A DNA stretch of 64,000 nt from Gracilibacillus halotolerans (lineage in GTDB: Bacteria > Bacillota > Bacilli > Bacillales > Amphibacillaceae): assembly GCF_014206945.1 (NCBI RefSeq), contig NZ_JACHON010000004.1, positions 124,001-188,000 of the forward strand. The letters are read 5' to 3'. This document shows positions 17,383-26,951 of this stretch, one piece after another. Each line of letters starts with the position of its first letter. The stretch's first letter is position 1. A program made the position numbers and the translations under genes. Below the pieces are notes generated by a model, which had not been told where the DNA came from, did no database searches, and worked only from the letters and a program-made list of their open reading frames with translations.

Positions 17383-18225
17383 ATGAAGAGTCTCGATATT
17401 TTTAATAATTTGTCAGAACAAGTGATGATTCGCATCAATTCATGTAGTGAGGTAAAGCATCCAAATAGTTGGCTGGAACGCAGACAGTATAAAGATTATG
17501 ACGTATGGTGCATTCAAGAGGGGCAAGTACAAATAACGGTACAAGAGGAGACATTTCTTGCTTCAGAAGGTGACGTGGTTCTTTTTAGTCCGGATGTTGC
17601 CTATACTGCTACAACAACAAGTAAATATTGCCGATTTATCTTCATTCATTTTGATTTTAGCCTAGGAAATCATTCTCGTATACTAGATAATTTCAAGCTT
17701 TCGGGAATTTTGAAAGGAGCTATTATTAAAAATGAGAAACGTCTCTTTTTAGAAGCATATGAAAAATATAAACGAAGTGAGGCTATGTCACAGCTTCATT
17801 TAAAAGGTAGCTTAACCATTCTTATCGCTAAGATTTTAGAATTATATGGCGATAATTATTATCATGGGGAGTTTATTCCAGTCACAACCACGCCGAAATT
17901 AGCGAACTACAATTATTTGGACAAGATTCTGCCCGTGTTTGATTATGTTGAAAACCACTTACATCAATCTATTTCTATTCGTGAGCTTGCAGAGATAGCT
18001 GGCATGTCTGAAAAATATTTCATTACTTATTTTAAACAATCACTAGGTGTAACACCCGGAAATTATATTACTCAATTAAAGATGAATCGAGCGCGAGATT
18101 TATTGTACAGTAAACTCTACTCGATACAGGAAATTGCTAGTATGCTCGGATACCCTGATCCATATAGCTTCTCAAAAGCTTTCAAAAAGTACTATCAAGT
18201 GCCTCCGTCTAAATTTGTTTGGTAA
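17383..18225 (+). CDS. AraC family transcriptional regulator
   Basis: 280 aa. The N-terminal cupin-like ligand-binding domain (about 20-120) is followed by the two-helix-turn-helix AraC DNA-binding domain (about 180-280), visible as SIRELAEIAGMSEKYFITYFK and IQEIASMLGYPDPYSFSKAFKKYY. Divergent from the GH2 gene with a 175-bp shared promoter region, so it probably activates that gene in response to a sugar. The ATG at 17383 is chosen; GGAGG lies 12 nt upstream, slightly long, and a TTG right after it is less likely. A TATAAT box is at 17332-17337. Confidence 0.88.
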   Translation: MKSLDIFNNLSEQVMIRINSCSEVKHPNSWLERRQYKDYDVWCIQEGQVQITVQEETFLASEGDVVLFSPDVAYTATTTSKYCRFIFIHFDFSLGNHSRILDNFKLSGILKGAIIKNEKRLFLEAYEKYKRSEAMSQLHLKGSLTILIAKILELYGDNYYHGEFIPVTTTPKLANYNYLDKILPVFDYVENHLHQSISIRELAEIAGMSEKYFITYFKQSLGVTPGNYITQLKMNRARDLLYSKLYSIQEIASMLGYPDPYSFSKAFKKYYQVPPSKFVW

Positions 18226-18241
18226 TTTGGAACGTTCTATC

Positions 18242-18275
18242 AGGAGAGATGGTTATATCCCCCTTCTCTCCTTTT
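18242..18275 (+). terminator. Terminator after araC-family gene
   Basis: AGGAGAGA / TCTCTCCT stem followed by TTT. Confidence 0.75.
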
Positions 18276-18331
18276 GTAAACACCAAAATAATCAAGCAAG
18301 TCCTAAATGTTCCAATACACTATCTAATTCC

Positions 18332-18628
18332 TCAAAAAGGTAACTCCTCATCCGGTATTTCCACAACAACTGATTTTTCTTGCTTTTTTGGTTTATTCTT
18401 TTTACTAGTTCCATGCTGATTGTGTAGCACTTTACCAAACTTGTCTTCATACAATTGACGAATCCACATTTTAACTGGTGCTTTCCACTTTTGATTTGGT
18501 GCAGGTATATTTTTCAATAAACTTTTCGGTGACATTCCTAATTCCTTAGCCATTTGTATATCTGTATTATTTAACCGGCATCTCTTTTTGGCATCTTCCC
18601 ATGCCTGTGCATTCTTTTTAGTCGCCAC
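18332..18628 (-). CDS. Conserved hypothetical protein, 98 aa
   Basis: Small basic, probably cytosolic protein. The N-terminal two thirds form a helical, helix-turn-helix-like pattern (WEDAKKRCRLNNTDIQMAKELGMSPKSLLKN) followed by QKWKAPVKMWIRQLYE. The tail is Lys-rich and then acidic (EIPDEELPF). GTG start with AAAGGGA upstream. It follows the next gene by 15 bp and is probably cotranscribed with it. I know similar uncharacterised proteins in Bacillaceae; function not assigned. DNA or RNA binding is only a thought from charge and helix pattern. Confidence 0.6.
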   Translation of the reverse strand: MATKKNAQAWEDAKKRCRLNNTDIQMAKELGMSPKSLLKNIPAPNQKWKAPVKMWIRQLYEDKFGKVLHNQHGTSKKNKPKKQEKSVVVEIPDEELPF

Positions 18629-18643
18629 TATATGTATCCCTTT

Positions 18644-19393
18644 CTACCATTCTATCGTCTCCGGATATTCCAAATCATATATTATTTCTGTCATATCACA
18701 ATTATAATCTCTTGCTGCTTCTAACACAGCTTCTTTTACATCCTGATATTCTCGACCTTGCTCTGCAATTCTTTTCACCATAATCGTAATGTTCTTATGC
18801 CGCTTCTCGGAATCCATTACAATGAATTTATAATTTAGCTCATCTAAGTATTGCGTTGCGTATCGAGCAGACCAAGTATAATCAACATTCATTAACTTTA
18901 GGATTCGATTGATCGATGTTGCTGGTATCGTTTCTTTTATACAATTTACTATACTTGCTTGAAAATTGCGTACCGTCGCAATGGAATTATCCCAAATATT
19001 CCGGTAATCCATTAAAGGTTGATAGTTTCTCACTGCTTGTTTATCTGCATATAGTTTCACGAAATCATTTAAAGCCATTGTAACAAATAAAAGCTCCGGC
19101 CAAAGAATATTGCAGGAGAGATAAATATTTTTATCATTTGCTACTACAGATAGTTTTTTCATCTTGTATTCATCCATTCCATTATCAACAAAGGTTAGTT
19201 CACGATCACCCATTATCGCATGACGAAGATCATAACATAGACCAAGGACTCTTATTCTAGCTCCGGCATAGGAGCCCCATTCCATTTCTTCTCCAACTAT
19301 CGTGTGAAGTGACTCGTAAAGTGCTTCCATATCATGAACATCACCACTTATTGTAACACCTGCAAAATGGGGTGTATTTTTAATTTGAATCAT
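18644..19393 (-). CDS. Uncharacterised protein, DUF6904-like
   Basis: 249 aa, soluble, no signal peptide. The opening (IKNTPHFAGVTISGDVHDMEALYESLHTIVG) resembles what I remember as the DUF6904 family, but I cannot verify it. No catalytic motif is evident. Ribosome site GTGAGGG with ATG start. It forms a two-gene unit with the 98-aa protein downstream. No context gives a role. Confidence 0.6.
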   Translation of the reverse strand: MIQIKNTPHFAGVTISGDVHDMEALYESLHTIVGEEMEWGSYAGARIRVLGLCYDLRHAIMGDRELTFVDNGMDEYKMKKLSVVANDKNIYLSCNILWPELLFVTMALNDFVKLYADKQAVRNYQPLMDYRNIWDNSIATVRNFQASIVNCIKETIPATSINRILKLMNVDYTWSARYATQYLDELNYKFIVMDSEKRHKNITIMVKRIAEQGREYQDVKEAVLEAARDYNCDMTEIIYDLEYPETIEW

Positions 19394-19502
19394 TGATAAT
19401 CCCTCACCTATTCTATGAAATAATTAAACTAATTTCATTCTTAATCGTTTGAACATTAAAAAATACTAATTTCATAACAGAAACCTGAACTTAATAAGCT
19501 AA

Positions 19503-19958
19503 CTATTCGTTTTTTTCTGCAATTTCTTTTAATGCTTTAGCTCTAGAGCTTATAAAATCTGTCATATACTTCTCTAAAAACAATTTATCCGCAATTCTGC
19601 CGACTAAGCCAAAAGGTGATCTGTAATCAAACGTATCTATCATTAATGTGCCATTATCCTTTTGTATAAACTCGTGTGTATGGACAAAAGAATGAAAAGC
19701 TCCTTTCACCATAGTATCGATAAATAAAGTAGGTTTTTCCATCTCAATCACCTTCGCTGTTAGTTTTTGATTGATACCAAAGTGAGTTGCTTCCCAAGTG
19801 ACCGAATCATCTTTTTCTAAAAGGCCTGTAGTAACACCTTCAATAGCTTTTTCCTTCGTTTTGGCACTCGTTTGAATATGTATATCCACATTTCTTGCTA
19901 GGTCAAAGCATACGTCAACTGGCGCTTGGATGAATTGCATATGCTTAATAACAGGCAT
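19503..19958 (-). CDS. SRPBCC superfamily (START/polyketide cyclase-like) protein
   Basis: 151 aa with the helix-grip wording of SRPBCC proteins: HMQFIQAPVDVCFDLARNVDIHIQT at the N-terminus, central beta strands, and a C-terminal helix (KLFLEKYMTDFISSRAKALKEIAE). Members bind hydrophobic ligands in a deep pocket, and some are cell-division-inhibitor-like or coenzyme Q carriers. Ligand unknown. The ATG 8 nt after GAGG is used in place of the upstream GTG at 19967. Confidence 0.75.
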   Translation of the reverse strand: MPVIKHMQFIQAPVDVCFDLARNVDIHIQTSAKTKEKAIEGVTTGLLEKDDSVTWEATHFGINQKLTAKVIEMEKPTLFIDTMVKGAFHSFVHTHEFIQKDNGTLMIDTFDYRSPFGLVGRIADKLFLEKYMTDFISSRAKALKEIAEKNE

Positions 19959-20032
19959 GTATGTCACCTCATTGAAATGGAATTTGTTATTATTTGTTCC
20001 ATTATACCAGTAAAATGAAACAACAAAATAAA

Positions 20033-20071
20033 CCCCAGCTAGGAACTATTTAAGATGTCCGCTAACTGAGG
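20033..20071 (-). terminator. Terminator of soluble chemoreceptor gene
   Basis: Ten-pair stem on the minus strand (CCTCAGTTAG / CTAGCTGGGG with two G-U pairs) followed by TTTATTTT. Confidence 0.7.
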
Positions 20072-20116
20072 TGTCGTTGACTCACCCTATGGAGGAGTCT
20101 ATATTAATCTATATCT

Positions 20117-20977
20117 TTAATTTTTTAATTCGATATTTTCACGTGCCAATTCTGCTAAATTATGGATTGTTCCATTAATTTCTTCCATCGTAGCTGTTAT
20201 TTCTTCAATCGAAGCAGATTGATTGTTAGATTCTAGATTAACTTTTTGTATATCCTTTTCTAAGTTTTCAATTACTTCTTTAATTTGATTCGTTATACCA
20301 TGTATTTCTTGTACACTATTTTTTGAATTCGTAGCCATTTTCCTAATCTCATCTGCAACGACACCAAATCCTTTTCCATGTTCTCCCGCACGTGCTGATT
20401 CAATAGCTGCATTTAGTCCAAGTAAATTACTTTGATCTGCAGTATCTCTAACGACTTTTGAAACATTTTCAATAAGATCAACGCTATGTGTTACTTCACT
20501 TGCTTTTTCAGAAACCAGGCCTATATTGGAAGCCAGTTCATTGACTGACCCTGCCATTTCCTGAACTGTATTGGTTACATCATCAATTACACTAGATAAA
20601 CTGCCAGCTATCTCTGAGAGTTTATTCGCGTTTTCAACGTTGAGTCCGACACCAATACCACCTATTACGTTTCCTTGTTCATCGTGCACAGGTATAGCAC
20701 GAGAAACTAAATTGATTCCTAGTATTTCAGCAGGGACAATCATAGCTTGATTTTTATTTTCACGTATGGCATTTGTTATAATATCACCATCTATTAACGG
20801 GTCTCCAGGATTCACGTTAAGGGAAAATGTTTTAGCTGGAATATTCAATAATAACTTCTCTCTATCATAGATTCCAATAGTTATATCATCATTCACTAAA
20901 TACTGAAGATAAGGGGCTACGTGAATAAAAGATTGTAGAACTGGGTGTACATCTTGTTGTACTATGGATTCTTGCAT
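20117..20977 (-). CDS. Soluble methyl-accepting chemotaxis protein (YfmS-like)
   Basis: 286 aa without membrane segments or HAMP. The first ~125 residues form a sensory domain (PAS/cache-like, with [14 protein letters not shown]). The remainder is a short coiled-coil signalling domain containing the receptor hairpin tip ([23 protein letters not shown]). B. subtilis YfmS is a soluble receptor of this kind and size. It should contact CheA/CheW in the cytoplasm. An upstream ACCGATAT box resembles the sigma-D -10 element. Confidence 0.88.
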   Translation of the reverse strand: MQESIVQQDVHPVLQSFIHVAPYLQYLVNDDITIGIYDREKLLLNIPAKTFSLNVNPGDPLIDGDIITNAIRENKNQAMIVPAEILGINLVSRAIPVHDEQGNVIGGIGVGLNVENANKLSEIAGSLSSVIDDVTNTVQEMAGSVNELASNIGLVSEKASEVTHSVDLIENVSKVVRDTADQSNLLGLNAAIESARAGEHGKGFGVVADEIRKMATNSKNSVQEIHGITNQIKEVIENLEKDIQKVNLESNNQSASIEEITATMEEINGTIHNLAELARENIELKN

Positions 20978-21035
20978 ATTTTACGTCCTCTCGTTACTTT
21001 TAAATTTTATGTAGAAATTTTAATCTTACCTTTTA

Positions 21036-21043
21036 ATATCGGT
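21036..21043 (-). promoter_or_regulatory. Possible sigma-D -10 element of soluble MCP
   Basis: ACCGATAT on the minus strand, 7 of 8 to the known GCCGATAT motility sigma -10 box, 59 bp before the start codon. The -35 region (TTTA at 15-bp spacing) matches TAAA poorly, so support is partial. Confidence 0.4.
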
Positions 21044-21161
21044 TATTTATAATAAATGTAAAGTAGTTATTAAATATTAGGTGAGAAAAATCTAATTTCT
21101 AATGAGATAAGTCAAAAGCTAGACACAAACTTGAAATGTAACAGGAAAACTGTCCATAAAA

Positions 21162-21192
21162 AAACTCTCCTGCCTAAAAGACAGAAGAGTTT
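21162..21192 (-). terminator. Terminator of cold shock gene
   Basis: AAACTCT-C-CTG / CAG-A-AGAGTTT stem with T-rich tail on the minus strand, 13 bp beyond the csp stop. Confidence 0.8.
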
Positions 21193-21204
21193 ATTTCCAA
21201 CTAA

Positions 21205-21405
21205 TTATGCTTTAACAACGTTAGTTGCTTGTGGTCCACGGTTTCCTTCTTCGATATCGAAAGTAACTTTTTGACCTTCATCTAAAGATTTGAATCCGTC
21301 GCCTTGAATTGCTGAGAAGTGTACGAATACATCGTCTCCACCTTCAACTTCGATGAAACCGAAACCTTTATCTGCGTTAAACCATTTTACTGAACCTGTG
21401 TTCAT
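21205..21405 (-). CDS. csp: Cold shock protein (CspA/CspB family)
   Basis: 66-aa single cold-shock domain. RNP1 is KGFGFIEV and RNP2 is VFVHFSAI, with the usual GPQATNV end. It binds single-stranded nucleic acid and acts as an RNA chaperone in cold and stationary phase. The ATG preceded by TGGAGG gives the family's exact length; a longer frame reaching to 21522 is just the open leader. The long AT-rich 5' leader is typical of csp mRNAs. Confidence 0.95.
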   Translation of the reverse strand: MNTGSVKWFNADKGFGFIEVEGGDDVFVHFSAIQGDGFKSLDEGQKVTFDIEEGNRGPQATNVVKA

Positions 21406-21593
21406 AAAAAAACCTCCATGTGCTTGTTGCACGTTTATTACTTTGTTGTTCTGATAAAATTCAAGACAATGATATACTTTGGTTAAGTTATGACAGAGGT
21501 CCTGTATTACTAGCACGAACAATTAAGTTAAACATAGTATAGCACGTATGATTTAAAAAAGATAGTATTTTCTTTCATAATCGTTATTTTATA

Positions 21594-22664
21594 TTATTGA
21601 CCATATATTTCTTCAGAAGTTAAGTAACCGTCCTTAATAATTGTTTCATCGATATTGTCTTTTGTTACAATGATAGGTTCAAGTAATGTTGCAGGAACAT
21701 TGATTTTTCCATTGTCTATATTAGTTTCGGTTGAAATAGATTCCCCATTTGCATATTTAATAGCTATTTCTGCTGCTTGCTCTGCTAATAAATGGATTGG
21801 TTTATACACAGTCATTGATTGTGTGCCGTCTACAATACGTTTGATAGCACTTAATTCGGCGTCCTGACCAGATATTGGTACACTTCCAGCTAACCCCTGG
21901 TCTGATAATGCTTCAATCGCTCCTCCAGCAGTACCATCATTAGCAGCTATAACAGCATCTACTTTTTCACCATTGCGTAAGACATCTTGCATATTCTCTT
22001 TGGCAATAATAGGATTCCAATCTTCTGTATATCGATCAAAAACCAAATTTATTTTCCCTTCGTCGATAAGTGGCTGTAATATATTCATACTTCCTTGTCG
22101 TAAGAGGATAGCATTATTATCCGTCTCTGCACCACCAATATAAGCAAAGTTTCCTTCTGATATTTCCTCAATAATCCCAGTTGCTTGTAATTCTCCAACT
22201 TTCTCATTATCAAAAGAAATATAATGATCGACATCAGCGTTACGGATTAAGCGGTCATAGGAAATAACCTTTACATCCTTCTCGTGTGCCATTTTCACTA
22301 TTTCGGAAGTAGTTTCTGCATTCGTTGGTACAATAACTAAAATATCGACTCCCTCTTCAATTAACAGCTCGACTAGTGAAATTTGAATTTGATCACTACC
22401 ATTAGCGGCTAATGTTTTTACATTACCACCCAACTCTTTAACTTTCTCTTCAAATAATTCCTTATCCCTGTACCAACGCTCATCTTGTAGGGTATCTAAA
22501 ACAAAGCCGATATACGGTTTCTCTTCATCAGACGTCAGTTTTATTCCGTCATCCACTTCCTTATTAACTTGGGAGGGTTGAGACGTACAGCCTACCAAGA
22601 ATAATGCGAAAAGTAGCATTGATATAAGGAACGGGAACGGATTACGTGTTGTAATATATCTCAT
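21594..22664 (-). CDS. Sugar-binding lipoprotein (xylose/ribose-type periplasmic-binding fold), chemotaxis-linked
   Basis: 356 aa. A lipoprotein signal peptide ends in the lipobox LVGC (Cys about 26). A type I binding-protein fold follows, with the XylF-like start YIGFVLDTLQDERWYRDKELFEEKV and AANGSDQ, and the hinge segment AANDGTAGGAIEAL. It should bind a pentose or related sugar at the outer membrane face. No ABC permease or ATPase gene is near. Instead it lies 16 bp after the chemoreceptor gene, cotranscribed with it, so it probably feeds ligand to that receptor. Confidence 0.87.
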   Translation of the reverse strand: MRYITTRNPFPFLISMLLFALFLVGCTSQPSQVNKEVDDGIKLTSDEEKPYIGFVLDTLQDERWYRDKELFEEKVKELGGNVKTLAANGSDQIQISLVELLIEEGVDILVIVPTNAETTSEIVKMAHEKDVKVISYDRLIRNADVDHYISFDNEKVGELQATGIIEEISEGNFAYIGGAETDNNAILLRQGSMNILQPLIDEGKINLVFDRYTEDWNPIIAKENMQDVLRNGEKVDAVIAANDGTAGGAIEALSDQGLAGSVPISGQDAELSAIKRIVDGTQSMTVYKPIHLLAEQAAEIAIKYANGESISTETNIDNGKINVPATLLEPIIVTKDNIDETIIKDGYLTSEEIYGQ

Positions 22665-22680
22665 TGTTGTCTCCTCTCTA

Positions 22681-24390
22681 TCAAACTTGAAATTTTCTTA
22701 ATAATTGATTCATACTTTCTACCATACGTGATAATGTTTGAGCACTAGCTGAGATATTACCTATGGAACTACTCTGCTCTTGTACAGCGGCGGCTATTTC
22801 CTCTGATCCAGCTGCGGACTCTTCCGAGATTGCTGCAATATGTTCAACAGAAGTGTTTATTTCAAGACTCGACTGTTCAAAGTACGTAAATGTTGATGCA
22901 ATCTTGTCAATACGTTCACTCATGTCATCCACTTTGTCTTTAATATCAATAAAGTATTCATTCGTTAATTCAAGTTCTTCTGTTCCTTTTTGTGCTTCAT
23001 CATAGCCTTCTTTTAATTGTTGAGACATAAAGGTTGTATCTTCTTTAATACTGAAAACAATCTCTGAAATCGATTCCACAGAGCCTGCAACTTCCTCAGC
23101 CAACTTTCTCACTTCATCCGCAACGACTGCGAAACCTTTTCCAGATTCACCTGCTCTTGCCGCTTCTATTGATGCATTTAAAGCTAATAGATTTGTCTGC
23201 TCTGCAACGGATTTAATTACGGAAACAATATCTGTAATTGAATTGGTCTTATCCTCTAATGTCTTTACGCTTGTAACAGAAGCTTCCACTACTTCATTGA
23301 TACGATTGATTTGGGTTAATGATTGTTTCATTTGATGATTACCTTTAACAGAGGAATCTTGTACTCCATTAGAAAATTCCACCAGTTCTTCACTATGCTT
23401 CGTTGCTTCTTGGATTTTCAAACTTAATGTATTTGTATTTTGTGAAATGCTTGTTGCTTCATGAGCTTGACTACTAGTTCCTGAAGCGAATTCCTCAATA
23501 GTTGTAGCTATTTGATCACTGCCTGTCTTTACCTCTTCTGTTGATACAGACATAATGTTGCTATGTTGATCTACTTCTGCCGATAAGTTAGCAATTTCTT
23601 TAATCATATTGCGTAAACTATCACCCATATGATTAATAGAATTAGCAAGCTGTCCAACTTCATCATTTCCTTTATAAGAAAGCTTGGAAGTTTGTAAATT
23701 ACCGGATGCAATTTGATTGCTCACTGAAACGATTTTATTTAAATTACTACTAATTCTCCTGCTAATTAATATGAGCAGAGCGTAGGATAGGATAACGGTT
23801 AGCGTTCCAATGACTACTAGAAGCTTCGTCGTCGTGTTAATACTTGATTGTGCTTGATTTAGTGCGACTTGGTTTGACTCGGCAGCAACTTTTTTTAACT
23901 GTTCTCCTAATTGCTTCGTGTCTTCTTTTAATTCATTTGTTGCAACCTGCAAATCTTTATACTGCTCTGTATCTATTTGCTTTACTTGTGGCACAACGAC
24001 ACTAAAAAAGTATTGATCCAACTCATTATTGTTTGCAATAATTTGGTTAAATAAATCTAGTTGATCTTGACTTTCTAATTTCCCTTTGAGGGATTTTGCT
24101 GTATCGACAAACTGTTTACTAGAAGTTAAATATATTTCTAGCTTTTCTTCATCCTCTTCCACGAGATAATCAGGAATTTGGATATATTTTTCGTTAAAGA
24201 ACGAAACTAACTCAGATGAATCAATCGCTATTTCATTTGTTGACGCTGTTTCATCCATCGTTAAATTCGTTTGGTTTAATAAATATAAAGTCAACAAGAT
24301 AGAGGCAATAAAAATAATAACCGTGATGGAGAGAATGAATCCATACTTTGTCCCAATTCTAATGTTGCTCCATTTCCATTTTCTTAACAC
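22681..24390 (-). CDS. Transmembrane methyl-accepting chemotaxis protein
   Basis: 569 aa, GTG start. It has TM1 (about 13-36), a four-helix-bundle-type extracellular region (about 40-185), TM2 (about 190-210), HAMP ([17 protein letters not shown] and on), and a long coiled-coil signalling domain with the conserved tip [29 protein letters not shown]. It signals to CheA/CheW. It is first in a two-gene unit with a sugar-binding lipoprotein, and a sigma-D-like promoter lies upstream. No CheB-binding pentapeptide is seen at the C-terminus, as is usual in Firmicutes. Confidence 0.93.
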   Translation of the reverse strand: MLRKWKWSNIRIGTKYGFILSITVIIFIASILLTLYLLNQTNLTMDETASTNEIAIDSSELVSFFNEKYIQIPDYLVEEDEEKLEIYLTSSKQFVDTAKSLKGKLESQDQLDLFNQIIANNNELDQYFFSVVVPQVKQIDTEQYKDLQVATNELKEDTKQLGEQLKKVAAESNQVALNQAQSSINTTTKLLVVIGTLTVILSYALLILISRRISSNLNKIVSVSNQIASGNLQTSKLSYKGNDEVGQLANSINHMGDSLRNMIKEIANLSAEVDQHSNIMSVSTEEVKTGSDQIATTIEEFASGTSSQAHEATSISQNTNTLSLKIQEATKHSEELVEFSNGVQDSSVKGNHQMKQSLTQINRINEVVEASVTSVKTLEDKTNSITDIVSVIKSVAEQTNLLALNASIEAARAGESGKGFAVVADEVRKLAEEVAGSVESISEIVFSIKEDTTFMSQQLKEGYDEAQKGTEELELTNEYFIDIKDKVDDMSERIDKIASTFTYFEQSSLEINTSVEHIAAISEESAAGSEEIAAAVQEQSSSIGNISASAQTLSRMVESMNQLLRKFQV

Positions 24391-24429
24391 ATGATGGCCT
24401 CCCTATATATATTTTGTCTGTCCACGTAT

Positions 24430-24456
24430 TTATCGACAATTTTCTACATTTATTTA
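24430..24456 (-). promoter_or_regulatory. Sigma-D-like promoter of the chemoreceptor/binding-protein operon
   Basis: On the minus strand TAAA, 15 bp, GTCGATAA. The motility sigma consensus is TAAA-N15-GCCGATAT; -35 is perfect, -10 matches 6 of 8, and spacing is exact. It lies 40 bp upstream of the chemoreceptor start. Confidence 0.7.
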
Positions 24457-24569
24457 GTGTCATTTTCATACAATTTATTATGTTGCTGTATCGTTTAGAA
24501 GTCTGAAAGAGAGGAATGTTTTCGAAAAAGCATTCATGCAGTTTGGAGAAGGTGCAAAAAAGAATTTAA

Positions 24570-24604
24570 AAAAACTAAAAAGGCCATGAGCTATGCTCAC
24601 AGCC
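24570..24604 (-). terminator. Terminator of the ars operon
   Basis: On the minus strand GGCTGTGAGC / GCTCATGGCC (two G-U pairs) followed by TTTTTAGTTTTTTT, about 100 bp past arsC. Confidence 0.8.
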
Positions 24605-24707
24605 TATAATTCTTCATATCCTAAAATTTTATAATGTACTGTTACATTCATGCTGTCTGCTAACTAACAAAACGCTTAGCATCAACTAGAGTGCAAGCGT
24701 CACCTAT

Positions 24708-25127
24708 CTACTCTCCAGTCTCAGCAAATGTTTTAATTCTCTCTTCGATTTCATTACGCACTCGTCGGAATACTTCCCATTTCTCTTCGTCAGTTCCTTC
24801 AGCTTTTGCTGGGTCATCAAATCCCCAATGCCATCTCGTTACGTGTGAAGGTGTTACAGGACACTTATCTTTAGCATCACCACATAATGTAATGACTAAA
24901 TCTGCTCGATTTAATAGTTCAGTATCAATAATATCCGACGTTTGTTTTGTTATATCAATCTCTACCTCTTCCATTGCCTTTACTGCTTTCGGGTTTAGCC
25001 CGTGTGCTTCAATACCTGCTGAGTATACATCATACTCGTTTTCTAAATATTTCTTCCCAAAACCTTCTGCCATTTGACTACGACACGAGTTCCCTGTGCA
25101 AAGAAAATAAATGATTTTTTTCGACAT
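24708..25127 (-). CDS. arsC: Arsenate reductase, thioredoxin-coupled
   Basis: 139 aa, low-molecular-weight phosphatase fold. Catalytic Cys10 with Cys15 and Arg16 (CTGNSCRS), and the redox pair Cys82 and Cys89, fall at the same positions as in pI258/B. subtilis ArsC. It reduces arsenate to arsenite in the cytosol, regenerated by thioredoxin, giving the substrate of ArsB. Last gene of arsR-arsB-arsC, 15 bp after arsB. Confidence 0.95.
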   Translation of the reverse strand: MSKKIIYFLCTGNSCRSQMAEGFGKKYLENEYDVYSAGIEAHGLNPKAVKAMEEVEIDITKQTSDIIDTELLNRADLVITLCGDAKDKCPVTPSHVTRWHWGFDDPAKAEGTDEEKWEVFRRVRNEIEERIKTFAETGE

Positions 25128-25142
25128 AGTTTCTACCCCTTT

Positions 25143-26441
25143 TTAAATAAACGTTAATGTTACATAAAGTCCTAGTAATGTGATAAACAATATCGGTATC
25201 GTTAAAATGATTCCTGTTTTAAAATATGTTCCCCACGAAATTTTTACCCCTTTTTGTGATAACACATGTAACCATAGTAATGTAGCTAAAGAACCGATTG
25301 GAGTTATCTTTGGTCCCAAGTCTGAACCAATCACATTCGCGTAGATAAGTGCTTCTCGTATAACACCTGTTGTATCAGTATCTGCGATTGCAATAGCATC
25401 TATCATAACGGTAGGCATATTATTCATTACAGACGATAGAATAGCCGCTATAAAGCCCATAACCATCGTTGCAACGAACAATCCTTGATCAGCTGCAGCT
25501 TGAATCAAACTCGTCAATATATCGGTTAATCCTACATTTCGCAAACCAAAAACAACGACATACATACCAATTGAAAAGAAAACAATATTCCATGGTGCTC
25601 CTTTTATCACAGTTGGTACATGCACAGCAGGACTGTTTTTGGCTATTATTATAAAGATAATTGCGATGATCCCCGCAATAAAGGATACTGGCATCCCAAT
25701 GAACTCACTAACAAAGTAACCGGTTAGAAGTAACGCTAACACATACCACGATAGGTGGAACATTTTCTTATCCCGTATTGCTTCCACAGGATTCCTTAAA
25801 TGTGAGACATTATACTCTCTAGGAATACTTTTTCTAAAATATAGGAGCAACACAGTTATCGTAGCGATTAATGAGAATAAATTCGGTATAATCATTCTTA
25901 AAGCATACTCTACGAAACCTATTCCAAAAAAATCGGCTGAAACAATATTCACTAAATTACTAATAACAAATGGTAAGGATGTTGTATCCGCAATAAAACC
26001 GCTTGCCATTATAAAGGGAAAAATCATTTTCTCTTTAAATTGGAGATTTCGCACCATGGCAAGTACAATCGGTGTCAGTATCAATGCAGCACCATCATTA
26101 GCAAAAAATGCTGCGACAACTGCACCTAACAAACTGACATAAACAAACATTTTAAGTCCATTACCGCCTGCTAATCTGGCCATATGCAGTGCTGCCCATT
26201 CAAACATACCAATCTCATCTAATATTAGTGATATCAAAATAATTGCAACAAATGCCAATGTAGCATTCCATACAATCCCTGTTACTTCTACTACATCACC
26301 GAAGCTAACAACACCTGTAATTAATGCGATAAGAGCACCAGCACATGCTGACCATCCAATCGATAATCCTTTAGGTTGCCAGATGACGAGCACGAGGGTA
26401 CCGACAAAAATCAGGATTGCTAGAATTAGTGTTAAAGACAT
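25143..26441 (-). CDS. arsB: Arsenite efflux transporter ArsB
   Basis: 432 aa, about 11-12 membrane segments, ArsB/NhaD (ion transporter) superfamily. Recognisable segments include [14 protein letters not shown] and [14 protein letters not shown], with [27 protein letters not shown] near the C-terminus. It extrudes arsenite/antimonite using the proton gradient, since no ArsA ATPase is present. Middle gene of the operon, behind arsR. Confidence 0.93.
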   Translation of the reverse strand: MSLTLILAILIFVGTLVLVIWQPKGLSIGWSACAGALIALITGVVSFGDVVEVTGIVWNATLAFVAIILISLILDEIGMFEWAALHMARLAGGNGLKMFVYVSLLGAVVAAFFANDGAALILTPIVLAMVRNLQFKEKMIFPFIMASGFIADTTSLPFVISNLVNIVSADFFGIGFVEYALRMIIPNLFSLIATITVLLLYFRKSIPREYNVSHLRNPVEAIRDKKMFHLSWYVLALLLTGYFVSEFIGMPVSFIAGIIAIIFIIIAKNSPAVHVPTVIKGAPWNIVFFSIGMYVVVFGLRNVGLTDILTSLIQAAADQGLFVATMVMGFIAAILSSVMNNMPTVMIDAIAIADTDTTGVIREALIYANVIGSDLGPKITPIGSLATLLWLHVLSQKGVKISWGTYFKTGIILTIPILFITLLGLYVTLTFI

Positions 26442-26460
26442 TAGTATTCCCCCTTGCTCC

Positions 26461-26811
26461 CTAACAGCAGTCGATACGTTTTCCTTGTTCCTTCAGTTGC
26501 TCTAATTTTTCTTGCTGACTCGGCAATTGTTGGAGAATTGATTGAACAAAAGGATAACATGGTGCATCCTTATTCAATGAGTAAAAAACCCATTGTCCTC
26601 TCTTCTCCTCTTGCACAATGTCTAACTCTCTTAATCTTTTCAAATGTTGGCTAATTGCTGGTTGCGTAATATCAAACATAGCAACAAATTCACATACACA
26701 GCAAGCACCGTTTTCCATTACTTTTAACATGGTTAGTCGGGTAGTATCTCCAAACAGTTTCAAAATACTTGCAGCCTGATCTAACGTTACGTGAGATTTC
26801 GTTAAACTCAT
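26461..26811 (-). CDS. arsR: Arsenical resistance operon repressor, ArsR family
   Basis: 116-aa winged-helix repressor. The helix before the recognition helix contains CCVCEF, the CxC arsenite-binding site of classical ArsR, and the recognition region is [18 protein letters not shown]. The C-terminus ends DCC, a possible extra thiol site. Binding of As(III)/Sb(III) should release the operator at 26826-26847 directly in front of the gene, so the operon is autoregulated. Confidence 0.93.
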   Translation of the reverse strand: MSLTKSHVTLDQAASILKLFGDTTRLTMLKVMENGACCVCEFVAMFDITQPAISQHLKRLRELDIVQEEKRGQWVFYSLNKDAPCYPFVQSILQQLPSQQEKLEQLKEQGKRIDCC

Positions 26812-26825
26812 TCATTTCCCCTCCA

Positions 26826-26847
26826 TATATAAGCAAAGACTTATATA
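26826..26847 (-). promoter_or_regulatory. ArsR operator
   Basis: Perfect inverted repeat TATATAAG-6 bp-CTTATATA directly downstream of the promoter and 15 bp before arsR. Form and position fit an ArsR-family repressor site. Confidence 0.8.
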
Positions 26848-26860
26848 AGCGAATGGTTAT

Positions 26861-26889
26861 ATTATAGAAACACCTATTTATTTTGTCAA
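26861..26889 (-). promoter_or_regulatory. Consensus sigma-A promoter of arsRBC
   Basis: TTGACA, 17 bp, TATAAT on the minus strand: both hexamers and the spacer are perfect. Transcription would start near 26855, just before the operator. Confidence 0.9.
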
Positions 26890-26911
26890 CATCAGGAACT
26901 TAAACAAAAAA

Positions 26912-26937
26912 GACACCTTACTTCTCAGTAAGATGCC
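26912..26937 (-). terminator. Terminator of the mccAB operon
   Basis: 11-pair stem with a 4-nt loop (GGCATCTTACT / AGTAAGGTGTC) and a T6 tail on the minus strand, 15 bp past mccB. Confidence 0.85.
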
Positions 26938-26951
26938 ACTTTTGTTAATTA

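Larger units (their letters stand above)
24391..24707. other. Intergenic region between chemoreceptor and arsC
   Basis: 317 bp. Holds the sigma-D-like promoter of the chemoreceptor and the arsC terminator (both listed). The remainder shows nothing clear. Confidence 0.6.
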
